Below the pieces are notes generated by a model. It saw only the letters and a program-made list of their open reading frames with translations. It made no database searches and was not told the DNA's origin. A stretch of 64,000 nucleotides of DNA from Castellaniella sp040276085 (lineage in GTDB: Bacteria > Pseudomonadota > Gammaproteobacteria > Burkholderiales > Burkholderiaceae_B): assembly GCF_040276085.1 (NCBI RefSeq), contig NZ_JBELOK010000004.1, forward strand, positions 1-64,000, given 5' to 3'. This document shows positions 7,467 through 14,820 of the stretch, in pieces. The translations under genes and the position numbers were made by a program. Position 1 is the stretch's first letter. The number at the start of each line of letters is the position of its first letter.

Positions 7467-8696
7467 TCAGGCCTTTCGTAACAGATCGCGCAAGCGCTCA
7501 ATGTGCTGCCTGGCAATTTCGGATGTCACAGGCCTGCCTCGTGGCCGAGCCGATGGTGCTGGAGGTTTCTGATCGGTGAACGCTACCGACGCGGGTGTGT
7601 CTGCTTGCCGAGCCCATGCATTGAACTCTCCGCGAATGGCGCGCTGAATGATTCCGAATAGGTAGGCCGCCGGATTACGGATGCCGCGCTTGCCGCAACG
7701 TGCTGCCCACTCATCCAGCACGGCTTGACGCAGAGCGCCATCCACTTGCTGCAACGCCATCCTGACGCCTGCCTGTTGTTCCGCCTTCAGTTCGGCAAAG
7801 CGATCAGGCCAATGCAATTCGCTCAACCTGCACGCTTGCACGGTAGTATGTACTTCATTAATACGGCTACTATGTACAGTACTGTCGTTCTTCGGATTCC
7901 GAAGAGCGGCGTCCGGCGCGGGTTTCGGCCCTGCTTCGGATTCCGAAGAGAGGTGTCCGCAATTCCGAAGAAGGCCCCTCGCGCCTTCTTCAGAATTGCG
8001 GTTGGTGTTCTCCTGTGGATAACTATCAGTAGCCGCAACGCCTTGGCTGGCGAGGCGCTCAGCCAGAACCTGCAATCGTGACGGCAGTGTGCGGCCAGAC
8101 AGCAACGGGTCTTCCACGATCTCCTTGAGCGTGTTCAAGCCGACCACCTGAACCGCTTTGGCCGAATGACCGAGAGACTGGCTGACTAGCGCCAGGTAGT
8201 CGGCATCAAGCTGCATGGCCTCGAACGGCGTCAGAGGTTCATCGTGCAGGACGTACAGGTTGCCAAGGATACGGCCAGTATCGAGGTCACGCCGCCGTCG
8301 TACCAAGCTCAACCATCGGGTGAGCCGCAGCAATGTCAATGCCCGAGCTACGGTCTCGTGAGAGGCTTGGCCGGAGCAAGGCATTGATGCCAACCAGGGC
8401 CGCAACTGCTCATAAGTGGGGAACGCAGTCACACCATCGTCGTTGAGCATCAACCGGAACACTTGCCAGGCATTGCGCTCCAGCGGAGTCAGGCGGCGAT
8501 CGAGGAACAGCCGCCGCGGCACAATGTCATGCCGGTTGCCGCTGAACAGCATGCCATCGGCAGACGTAGGGAACGCGGATGTGGGCACCGACGCACCGGT
8601 GCCGGGCTCGGGCACAAGATCCTTCACCGCAGCATTGAGCAGATCAGTGAGGGCGGCAGGGCCTCGACATTGCGGTGACGTCCTCCCCTCGACCAT
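7467..8696 (-). CDS. STY4528-family island replication protein
   Basis: The 409-residue product resembles the STY4528 family of pathogenicity-island replication proteins. The conserved N-terminal half (RRLFLDRRLTPLERNAWQVF, then FPTYEQLRPWL and HETVARALTLLRLTRWLSL) looks like a winged-helix replication-initiator fold. The middle (about residues 225-280) is a variable linker whose DNA carries repeated palindromes. The C-terminus contains IRNPAAYLFGIIQRAIRGEFNAWA, then a Pro-rich basic region and a helix. The start at 8696 is 3 nt beyond the stop of the DUF2857 gene. It probably promotes replication of the excised element; that rests on family naming and context, not on a visible catalytic site. 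Confidence 0.85.
   Translation of the reverse strand: MVEGRTSPQCRGPAALTDLLNAAVKDLVPEPGTGASVPTSAFPTSADGMLFSGNRHDIVPRRLFLDRRLTPLERNAWQVFRLMLNDDGVTAFPTYEQLRPWLASMPCSGQASHETVARALTLLRLTRWLSLVRRRRDLDTGRILGNLYVLHDEPLTPFEAMQLDADYLALVSQSLGHSAKAVQVVGLNTLKEIVEDPLLSGRTLPSRLQVLAERLASQGVAATDSYPQENTNRNSEEGARGLLRNCGHLSSESEAGPKPAPDAALRNPKNDSTVHSSRINEVHTTVQACRLSELHWPDRFAELKAEQQAGVRMALQQVDGALRQAVLDEWAARCGKRGIRNPAAYLFGIIQRAIRGEFNAWARQADTPASVAFTDQKPPAPSARPRGRPVTSEIARQHIERLRDLLRKA
7889..7999. repeat. Iteron-like palindrome cluster inside the replication gene
   Basis: Two near-identical units start at 7890 and 7934 (44-base spacing). Each contains the palindrome CTTCGGATTCCGAAG followed by AG-GG-GTCCG. A third partial unit (ATTCCGAAGA, 7962-7971) is part of a larger inverted repeat: arms 7959-7975 and 7983-7999 match at 16 of 17 positions around a 7-base loop. 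The cluster lies in codons for the poorly conserved linker of the STY4528-type protein. Such an arrangement resembles an initiator-binding origin embedded in its rep gene; the function is inferred. Confidence 0.75.
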
Positions 8697-8699
8697 CGC

Positions 8700-9260
8700 C
8701 TATCCCAGCCCTTGATCGACCCACGCCTTGACCGCAGTCCAAACCACCGACAGCGGCAGTGACATCCCTTCGGAAAGATCCATCGTGACTTCGAGAATCG
8801 AGGCTTCGTCCCTCAGATCTACGTCCCTGCCATCGGTGAGTGCCTTCCATTGCTGCCACAGCTCCGTATCCTGCTGCTCGTCCAGCACGGGGTGACGACC
8901 TTTGCGTTTGGGCAGGCCGAGGATGTCGCGCCGCAGGGCAACTTCCTGATGTGTAAGGCCATAGAAACGACTGACCATTTCCGTACTGGCGCCCAAGCGT
9001 AGCATCCGATCGACCGTGGCGATTTCCTTCTCCACGTCCTGTGCCTGCTTGAGCAGCCGCCGAAGCACCTCACGGTTGACCGTCACCGAGCACCATGAGA
9101 CGTTGGCGTTGGCCAGGACACTGATGAGCGCGGGATGCTTGAGAGCGTCTAGCTCTTCCTCGCCAAACCCCATCAATTTGCAACGGCGCAATTGTCCGTT
9201 TCGCAGGTCATAGAGAGCCTGAGCGATGACGGCCTGGTTGAGAGGATGCGGTGTGGACAT
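8700..9260 (-). CDS. DUF2857 family ICE protein
   Basis: The 186-residue protein matches the DUF2857/STY4526-type family found between parB and the replication gene in clc-like ICEs. It has an N-terminal conserved block (LNQAVIAQALYDLRNGQL, residues 7-24), a central helix-rich part, and a helix-turn-helix-like stretch around residues 90-118 (STEMVSRFYGLTHQEVALRR) ending in a basic RKGRH motif. This looks like a DNA-binding segment, so a regulatory role is plausible but unproven. It starts 15 nt after parB ends and its stop is 3 nt before the next gene, so the three are almost surely co-transcribed. Confidence 0.85.
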   Translation of the reverse strand: MSTPHPLNQAVIAQALYDLRNGQLRRCKLMGFGEEELDALKHPALISVLANANVSWCSVTVNREVLRRLLKQAQDVEKEIATVDRMLRLGASTEMVSRFYGLTHQEVALRRDILGLPKRKGRHPVLDEQQDTELWQQWKALTDGRDVDLRDEASILEVTMDLSEGMSLPLSVVWTAVKAWVDQGLG

Positions 9261-9275
9261 GCCAGTCTTCTCCGC

Positions 9276-10919
9276 TCACGTTCCAGAGCCCGCAGGCCCA
9301 GCTTCCAAGTCTAGCAAACGCCGGGCCAATCGCAGCAATCGGAACAGCTTGACCAGCGCAGCATCGCTCAGTCGCAGGGTTGCGTCGCCCTGACCGTGCA
9401 ACAGCACCGGCAGGTCGTTGACGACTTGTCCGTTGTCCAGGCTGATGTCTGCAAGTTGCTGGCCGGCCAGGCAAGCCAGCAATGCGAGGACGGCGCGGCC
9501 CAGCGGGGCCAAGGCCTGGGTACGGGTATGGCATTCGAAACCGATGCCGTCTGGGCGGTCATTGATGCACTCACCCAGGCCCGCCTCGTTCGCGATCTCG
9601 TGGGCGAACTGCGCGATGTGAATGCGCAGGCGCTCGGGCGTATCCAGGCCAGGATCGATGTACCAGACATCGGAGATCGGATAGAGGCCGCCGGCCTGCA
9701 CTGGAATGGACTGTAAGACACTCGCCGAGAAGTCAGGCGGCAAAGCATTGCCCAACTGGTCGGCAAGCATGCGTTGGATGGACTGTAGCCGCTCAGTCGT
9801 CGGTGCTGGCGAGACGATGTGCTCCTGAAGCAGGTTGTCCGCCATTACCGCAGCTTCGGCATTTTCATCGCTCTCGTGCATCGGAGGGGCGTCGGCGAAC
9901 CCACCGACAGGTGGCGCCGGCGGTGCAGCCTTTGCAGCGTAGGGTACGGTTCGATCAAGTGGGCGTGGAATGTCCCCAGGTTTAGGCAATACGGGCGGTG
10001 ATGATGGCGGCGTTGGGTCGCTGACCAAAGCGCGCTGGCGGCTTTCGGATTCTGTCAGGTCCAGGGCCAGCACATCGTAATCTATACCCAGCAGATCAGC
10101 CATCTGTCCGATCAGCTCATCTTGTACCCGTGGTGACGAGAACTCATCGCCCTGGGTATCGAACTGCGACAGCACTTCCTGGAAGAAGTCGTCAAAGCCC
10201 TGCACCAGAGGACGATCCTTGACATAGCGATCCCAGGTACGCTCACAGGCTTTACGCATGACCGACAGCCGCTCGACCTGGTGGCGGCCCAGCCCGGCAT
10301 AAAGGACAGTCGGGATCGCAGGTAAAAGATAGCGCACCGCGTCAGCCATCCGACTGATATGCGACTGTTGCACGGGGTAGCCATCGGCAGCAAGGCGCCG
10401 GGCCAATTCGGATTGGCTCAGCTTGCAGCCGCTTTCCAGTTCGTAAAACTCACGCGCCTTCTCGACCCCCAGGGCACGCTCGATGAAGGTGAGACCTCCA
10501 CGCAGTTCGTTTTCCGCGAGGTGCCCAGTCAACGCAACGATCTCGCCACGCTCAGGCCATGGACGAAACAGACATGATATGCGGAAATAGCGCTCGTCCT
10601 TAGTCGCCGACCACAGTTCGCGCAAAATCGCCAGCCGCGTATTGCCCCCGTTGCGGATGATATAGTGATCATCACCCGGGCGCCGCGTGATGGCTGGCGC
10701 CGCGTCAAGACCACGCTCACGGATTGAGGCCTTGATGTCCTCATAGGCCGGATTGCGCTTCTTCCTCGGATCGTGGTCATAGGGGCGTAATTGATCCAGG
10801 GTAACGACCATGGGCGTATCGGCAATGGGGTCACTCAAGGCCAAGGCTGGCGGGCCACCGCGCTCGAACCCTGCTGCGAGTAGCTTGCCAGCCATCTCCT
10901 GGGAGGTCATGTCAGCCAT
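9276..10919 (-). CDS. parB: ParB family ICE partition protein
   Basis: This 547-residue protein belongs to the PFGI-1-class ParB family of ICEs. The ParB/Srx N-terminal domain has VTLDQLRPYDHDPRKKRN followed by IRNGGNTRLAIL, the usual nucleotide/DNA-contact region. A helix-turn-helix follows (LSQSELARRLAADGY, then QSHISRMADAVRYLLP). The C-terminal 250 residues are Pro-rich then globular and specific to this family. The ATG at 10919 is chosen because it overlaps the upstream gene by 8 nt and begins the conserved region; an upstream frame extension reads through that gene. With ParA it should stabilise the element; the centromere site is not identified here. Confidence 0.88.
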   Translation of the reverse strand: MADMTSQEMAGKLLAAGFERGGPPALALSDPIADTPMVVTLDQLRPYDHDPRKKRNPAYEDIKASIRERGLDAAPAITRRPGDDHYIIRNGGNTRLAILRELWSATKDERYFRISCLFRPWPERGEIVALTGHLAENELRGGLTFIERALGVEKAREFYELESGCKLSQSELARRLAADGYPVQQSHISRMADAVRYLLPAIPTVLYAGLGRHQVERLSVMRKACERTWDRYVKDRPLVQGFDDFFQEVLSQFDTQGDEFSSPRVQDELIGQMADLLGIDYDVLALDLTESESRQRALVSDPTPPSSPPVLPKPGDIPRPLDRTVPYAAKAAPPAPPVGGFADAPPMHESDENAEAAVMADNLLQEHIVSPAPTTERLQSIQRMLADQLGNALPPDFSASVLQSIPVQAGGLYPISDVWYIDPGLDTPERLRIHIAQFAHEIANEAGLGECINDRPDGIGFECHTRTQALAPLGRAVLALLACLAGQQLADISLDNGQVVNDLPVLLHGQGDATLRLSDAALVKLFRLLRLARRLLDLEAGPAGSGT

Positions 10920-11169
10920 GATCGCCCCCACGATCGTTGGCGTGCGAGGAACCTGGTCCTCGCACGGCGTGGCGAATCTGTGCCTTCGCGTTGAGCGCCG
11001 CTCGGTGGTCACTTGCTGTCGAGCTGGTGTAGATTGAGGCGAAGCCGGGCCTGGTGAACTTGAGGTGTCCGCCGGGGGTACGTTTGACGTGCCAGCCCTC
11101 GCTCAAGGCGAACTCGATCAGAACTCTCAATCGCTTGTGGCCTCGGGCCAGTTCATGAACGTTCGCCAT
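10912..11169 (-). CDS. shi: Small Shi-like protein with a HicA-type fold signature
   Basis: An 85-residue protein is encoded between parA and parB, the position of shi in ICEclc. There, parA and shi are reported to change growth and division of transfer-competent cells. The sequence has a GW-x3-KRTPGGH-LKF pattern (residues 27-41) followed by a STASDHR segment, closely resembling the dsRNA-binding-like core of HicA mRNA interferases, including the His after Gly-Gly. No HicB-type antitoxin is next to it. The start at 11169 overlaps parA by 17 nt, and the stop overlaps parB by 8 nt. The gene symbol rests on synteny and size; the HicA likeness is my reading of the motif. Confidence 0.7.
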   Translation of the reverse strand: MANVHELARGHKRLRVLIEFALSEGWHVKRTPGGHLKFTRPGFASIYTSSTASDHRAALNAKAQIRHAVRGPGSSHANDRGGDHG

Positions 11170-12028
11170 GGCGCCCCCCTGTATCAGCGGAGCGCGGCTG
11201 GCGACCGACCACCTGCGCAAATCGATCATGCCACTGTGGGAGCAATTCGGCGGCCAGCGCGCGCATGGTATCGAGCGCGGCTGGCGCAACTCTGCCCGGC
11301 GGCTGTCGGTACTCGACCCGATGCACCGGCAGGCCACGCGTTGCAGCGCGTGGGTAGGCTTCGATAGCCGGTACATCGGTGTCCAACACACGAACGCCTG
11401 TGTGATCCTGGAACAGATCACGCAGAGCCCGTTGAATCAATCGCGCATTGGCGGACACCGGGTGAACACGGTTGATGAGCAGGTGCAATGACGGAGGCTC
11501 AATCCCGAGATGACGATACGGTGCAATATCCTCCAACAACTGCATCGTGCCGCGTCGCAGTTCGCGGGCGGCAAGGATTTCGGGAGTCACAGGCGACAGC
11601 GCGAGGTTGGAGGCGAGCACCGCCATCTCCAGCAACACCGAGCGCGCGCCCTGAGTGTCGATCAGCACCAAGTCATAGAGCGGCGCCAGCACTGGCAGTA
11701 AGTGTCTTAGCCGCAGACGCCCGTCGGGTGCATGCAGCAGCAAGGTGTTCAACTCACTTCGGAGGTCATTGGACAGTACAAGATCGAGGCCTGGGATGAT
11801 CGTGTGGGACACAAGCTGGCCAAGATCGTGCTCGTTGAAAGCCAGCAGTTCATAGATGCCGCCAGGAGCACGGCGGCCCAGCTCATAATAGGAGGACAAG
11901 GTAGGCTGCACATCGAGATCGAGCAGCAGTACGCGCAGACCCGCGTCCGCAGCGAGTCCGCCCAGATTGGCTGCGGTGGTAGTCTTGCCAACACCGCCTT
12001 TCGTTGAAATGATAGATACGACCTGCAT
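11153..12028 (-). CDS. parA: ParA family ATPase of the ICE
   Basis: The 291-residue protein is a deviant-Walker ATPase of the ParA/Soj type. KGGVGKTT at 10-17 is the P-loop with the signature lysine, LLDLDVQPTLS is the switch region with the catalytic Asp, and LVLIDTQGA is Walker B. The C-terminus contains DTDVPAIEAYPRAATRGLPVH, typical of clc-type ParA. It is expected to segregate or stabilise the excised element together with ParB. A strong AAGGAG site precedes the ATG at 12028. The gene heads the parA-shi-parB cluster, 41 nt after alpA, so alpA and the par genes are probably one operon. Confidence 0.92.
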   Translation of the reverse strand: MQVVSIISTKGGVGKTTTAANLGGLAADAGLRVLLLDLDVQPTLSSYYELGRRAPGGIYELLAFNEHDLGQLVSHTIIPGLDLVLSNDLRSELNTLLLHAPDGRLRLRHLLPVLAPLYDLVLIDTQGARSVLLEMAVLASNLALSPVTPEILAARELRRGTMQLLEDIAPYRHLGIEPPSLHLLINRVHPVSANARLIQRALRDLFQDHTGVRVLDTDVPAIEAYPRAATRGLPVHRVEYRQPPGRVAPAALDTMRALAAELLPQWHDRFAQVVGRQPRSADTGGRHGERS

Positions 12029-12069
12029 GGCGTCTCCTTTCGAGGATGAAAAATCCGTAGGAGAACGGG

Positions 12070-12282
12070 TCAGGCCCGATTGTTGACGCGCTCAGCGATC
12101 CACTGGTCGATCTCGATGGAGTCCCAGCCGACAGCGCGCACGCCCAAGCGCAGTGCCTGTGGAAATTGGCGCTTCTTCATCAGGTTGTAGATGTGGGCGC
12201 GCTTGAAGCCGGACTTTGCCTCAACTTCTTCGAGGCGAAGGATACGACGCTCATTCGCTGGCAGTATCGGGGTTTGCGACAT
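12070..12282 (-). CDS. alpA: AlpA family transcriptional regulator
   Basis: This 70-residue protein is an AlpA/MerR-like winged-helix regulator. RILRLEEVEAKSGFKRAHIYNLMKKRQFP (split here by family convention into recognition helix and wing) is followed by ALRLGVRAVGWDSIEIDQWI, both diagnostic. In clc-type elements it lies upstream of parA and its promoter is a key on/off switch. The ATG at 12282 is preferred over the GTG at 12291 because AGGAG is 8 nt before the ATG but abuts the GTG. Two short palindromes lie upstream and may be control sites. Confidence 0.9.
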   Translation of the reverse strand: MSQTPILPANERRILRLEEVEAKSGFKRAHIYNLMKKRQFPQALRLGVRAVGWDSIEIDQWIAERVNNRA

Positions 12283-12325
12283 GACAGTCACTCCTGAACG
12301 CTCAGTGGCGTTTGTTGGCGTGACC

Positions 12326-12369
12326 TCTATTCAATAGACACTGCCGCAGAAAATCATTGCAAATGCAAT
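12326..12369. promoter_or_regulatory. Two short palindromes upstream of alpA
   Basis: TCTATTCAATAGA (12,326-12,338) and ATTGCAAATGCAAT (12,356-12,369) are both exact inverted repeats, 45-90 nt before the alpA start codon. Their position suits operators in the alpA promoter; no protein can be assigned. Confidence 0.45.
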
Positions 12370-12400
12370 ATCCGCGACTGCACATACAAGCTGGCCGACT

Positions 12401-13150
12401 TCAAAGGGAGACGTTATGCAGTCGGCGCCTTGCCGTTGCGAATTTGCCGTTCAACGTCCTTTCCGTGATGCCCATGACGCCATCGTGATGTGCCACCAAT
12501 GCACTTACGATAGCTTCTTGGGTCTTGAAGTTTGAGTACGGCATGCCAGACGGTGATTGTCCTAGCATCAATGCCAACATGCTGCCAATGATGTGCAAAT
12601 AGGTAGCTTCAGCTCGATCACTAATGGCACCCTGCTCGGACGATAGCAATGCCGCGGACTTCTCAAGCAAGGATTTATATTTTTCCTGCAATTCGAGAAA
12701 ATCACGTTGATTCTGCCCCAACGCGGCCCTCAAAGCCAAGCGCTCGGTCAATATCGCTTGAACCGTATCTACAGTGATAAAGGGATGCGTCATGCGTTCA
12801 CCACGGCTAAAGAGAAAACCGGGCCGGTGCTCTGGATAGTAAGTTCGCATCCAACGTTTCAGATTAATGTGACGGATAGTCAATTCTGGAGAAGTGAGCA
12901 GAGCATCGTCGTTGAGTGTAATTCCATTCTTACCAAACGGCAGCTCACTATTGACGATGCCATCATAGATGCGTTCCGCATATAGACGACATTCACCCCA
13001 ACGAGGGCAATCCATTGACCGAGGTAGACACTGAAGTGATCTGACTGATTTCATAATCAGCGATTCATACCGTAATAACCCCGCCCAGCGAACGGCTGCC
13101 TCAAGAGGATGATAAAACACCTTCGATCGCGGGGGACCCTCGTTATGCAT
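12401..13150 (-). CDS. ICE right-end hypothetical protein with conserved C-terminal domain
   Basis: The 249-residue protein is read from the ATG at 13150 (AGAAGGG just upstream). The N-terminus has AAVRWAGLLRYE, resembling a short DNA-binding helix pair, and a Cys cluster (CLPRSMDCPRWGEC) near residues 42-55. A central basic YYPEHRPGFLF segment and a coiled coil (about 140-185) follow. The last 70 residues (YLHIIGSMLALMLGQSP, then ITERTLNGKFATARRRL) match a domain I recall from many ICE and phage-island proteins near alpA or integrase genes. Function is unknown. It is the last gene before the attachment site, and its orientation toward alpA suggests a regulatory partner. Confidence 0.7.
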   Translation of the reverse strand: MHNEGPPRSKVFYHPLEAAVRWAGLLRYESLIMKSVRSLQCLPRSMDCPRWGECRLYAERIYDGIVNSELPFGKNGITLNDDALLTSPELTIRHINLKRWMRTYYPEHRPGFLFSRGERMTHPFITVDTVQAILTERLALRAALGQNQRDFLELQEKYKSLLEKSAALLSSEQGAISDRAEATYLHIIGSMLALMLGQSPSGMPYSNFKTQEAIVSALVAHHDGVMGITERTLNGKFATARRRLHNVSL

Positions 13151-13822
13151 GTCCCTTCTCCCCACGGAAGCGTCACCCCATTGACGGTTCCGTTGCCAAC
13201 CAAAGGCTATTCTCTCCCCCCGACTAGAGCGACAGAGACGGGAAGAAACGGACATGCAAGATTATTAGCATCCGCAACATCTAGCCTTCGTTCGTTCAAT
13301 ATGCAAAAATTAACATTTGCCAGTAATCGAGCAAAGACAGAAAATTAGCTCAGCATTAGCGCTCATGCCATCAGCGTCGCAATCGGAGCCGTTCTAATCA
13401 AGACCAAACGTGTATAGTCTGATATCTGCATGGCATAACCAAGAGTCCTAAGGACTCAACTTGTGTGTGGTGAATTCGCTGCACCATAGTGGGGCATCCT
13501 ACGACGGTAATACCTGATCGGTATCCTGATAGACCTAAATAGCATCTAAAAGCGTGGCGCCCAGAACCATTGAAAGAGCACGCAACCTCTGCGAACTGCA
13601 GCTGACACCCACATCACTACAACGCTAAAATGCGCCGTAACTTATTGAAACTCCCCTCGTTCGAGCATGGATGGAGACTCAGAAGATGCGCTTGGACATG
13701 CCTGGACATCGATGGAACGGCTCCATTGCCGACGTCGATAAACAAGGCTAAAATCAAGTCACCATCTGCTTATACAGATGGAAAAAGCGTTTATGAAACA
13801 GCGCCTTAGATTGCTAATGTGC
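13151..13822. other. Non-coding right terminus of the ICE
   Basis: About 670 bases lack any credible gene. Small inverted repeats are present: GAGTCCTAAGGACTC (13,443-13,457, exact) and CCATCTG/CAGATGG (13,762-13,781, 6-base loop). These lie within 400 bases of the attachment site and could be recombinase, excisionase or regulator sites. Nothing else is evident. Confidence 0.6.
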
Positions 13823-13840
13823 GTCTCGTTTCCCGCTCCA
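13823..13840 (+). other. attR: 18-bp copy of a tRNA-Gly 3' end
   Basis: GTCTCGTTTCCCGCTCCA is the end of the T-arm, the acceptor strand, the discriminator base and CCA of bacterial tRNA-Gly(GCC). The rest of a tRNA is absent upstream; the preceding bases do not fold into anticodon or D arms. This is the 18-bp sequence used by ICEclc-type integrases. It is followed 10 nt later by a terminator hairpin, as expected for a displaced tRNA 3' flank. Confidence 0.93.
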
Positions 13841-13850
13841 AATTTAAAAA

Positions 13851-13877
13851 GGCCCAAACTTCGGTTCGGGCCTTTTT
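13851..13877 (+). terminator. Rho-independent terminator after attR
   Basis: GGCCCAAAC-TTCG-GTTCGGGCC forms a stem with one mismatch and a UUCG-type loop, followed by TTTTT. It probably terminated the tRNA-Gly transcript before integration, and could also serve the minus strand, where the stem is followed by TTTTTAAATT. Confidence 0.8.
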
Positions 13878-13945
13878 GCATTTGGGCGCGGCCAACCAAG
13901 GCGGTGGCGTTGGGCATACCGGTCATGGCCCATCTGCACCTACAG

Positions 13946-14818
13946 TTAATTTCGCGCCACTGCCGTCAACCCGGCCACCAGTTGATCGATAAAGAAGGTG
14001 TACAGCACCGCAACCGGGATGCTGGCGATCAGGGCGCCGGCCAGCAGCGGCCCCCAGTGATAGACGTCGCCCCGGATCAGCTCCGTTGGCACAGCGATGC
14101 TGATGGTCTTGTCGGCCGAATGTGTGACGAAGGCCAGGGCGTAGATGAATTCGCTGGTAGACAAGGTAAAGGCAAACACCACGACAGTCAGCAGGCCTGG
14201 TATGGCCAGGGGCAATACCACATGGATAAAGGCGCTGAAGCGGCCATGGCCGTCGATCATGGCCTGTTCCTCGATGTCGCGCGGGATGCCCTTGAAAAAA
14301 CCCATCAACAGCCAAGTGCAAAACGGCACCGTAAAGGTTGGATAGGCCACGATCAGCGCCCACAGCGAATTCTGCAGCCCCAGAGTGGCGATGACTTTGG
14401 AAAAAGGAATGAACAACAAGGTGGGCGGCACCAGATAACTTAGAAAGATGCCGATGCCCAGGGTTTCGCCCCAGCCTCCGGCAATGCGCGCCAGGCCGTA
14501 GGCGGCGGGTACGGCCAGGGCCAGTGTGATGATCACTACGGCCACGCCCACATACAGGGTATTCAGCAGCCATTGCACAAATTGAGTTTCCTCGAACAGC
14601 AGGCGCAGGTTGTCCAGGGTTGGGAGTTCGGAAAACCAGAAAGGATTGGCGCTGGGTGTAAAAATATCAGCCTGTGTCTTGAAGGTTGTGATCAGCATCA
14701 CGTAAAAAGGCAACGCAGCAAAAATCACGAACAGCAGCGTGGCCAGGTATAGCCCGCCACGCCGCGCCGTGTGGTGGCTGTGGCGCCGGCCGGATTCTGC
14801 GGATCGCATATCACTCAT
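13946..14818 (-). CDS. ABC importer permease, MalG/UgpE type
   Basis: This 290-residue inner-membrane permease has about six transmembrane helices. The cytoplasmic EAA loop, which docks to the ATPase, reads EEQAMIDGHGRFSAFIHVVLPL with the conserved Gly (about residues 190-211). The first hydrophobic helix starts near residue 22 after a basic N-terminus. It is the last gene of a four-gene operon (binding protein, ATPase, permease, permease). The start lies 2 nt after the stop of the preceding permease. Substrate cannot be read from the permease; the family imports sugars, polyols or glycerol-3-phosphate. Confidence 0.92.
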   Translation of the reverse strand: MSDMRSAESGRRHSHHTARRGGLYLATLLFVIFAALPFYVMLITTFKTQADIFTPSANPFWFSELPTLDNLRLLFEETQFVQWLLNTLYVGVAVVIITLALAVPAAYGLARIAGGWGETLGIGIFLSYLVPPTLLFIPFSKVIATLGLQNSLWALIVAYPTFTVPFCTWLLMGFFKGIPRDIEEQAMIDGHGRFSAFIHVVLPLAIPGLLTVVVFAFTLSTSEFIYALAFVTHSADKTISIAVPTELIRGDVYHWGPLLAGALIASIPVAVLYTFFIDQLVAGLTAVARN

Positions 14819-14820
14819 GG

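Larger units (their letters stand above)
1..13840. mobile_element. Right end of a clc/PAGI-2-type integrative and conjugative element
   Basis: The ordered set alpA, parA, shi-like gene, parB, DUF2857, STY4528-type protein, PFL_4669-family protein, DUF3158, ssb and topB is the conserved maintenance and replication module found near the attR end of ICEclc-type elements. All members lie on the minus strand with short gaps or overlaps. The region ends at an 18-bp copy of a tRNA-Gly 3' end (13,823-13,840), after which ordinary chromosomal genes begin. The integrase, relaxase, type IV secretion genes and cargo are not in the window, so neither mobility nor element size can be judged. Assignment to this family is confident from gene order; the right boundary is supported by the repeat. 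Confidence 0.9.

Noticed and set aside
10912..11169. A complete HicAB toxin-antitoxin module at the shi position
   Set aside because: Only the HicA-like half is present; the neighbours are parA and parB, so a full module is not supported.
13778..14443. A 221-codon plus-strand frame spanning attR and the ABC permease
   Set aside because: It crosses the ICE/chromosome boundary and terminator, and lies opposite a clear permease gene.
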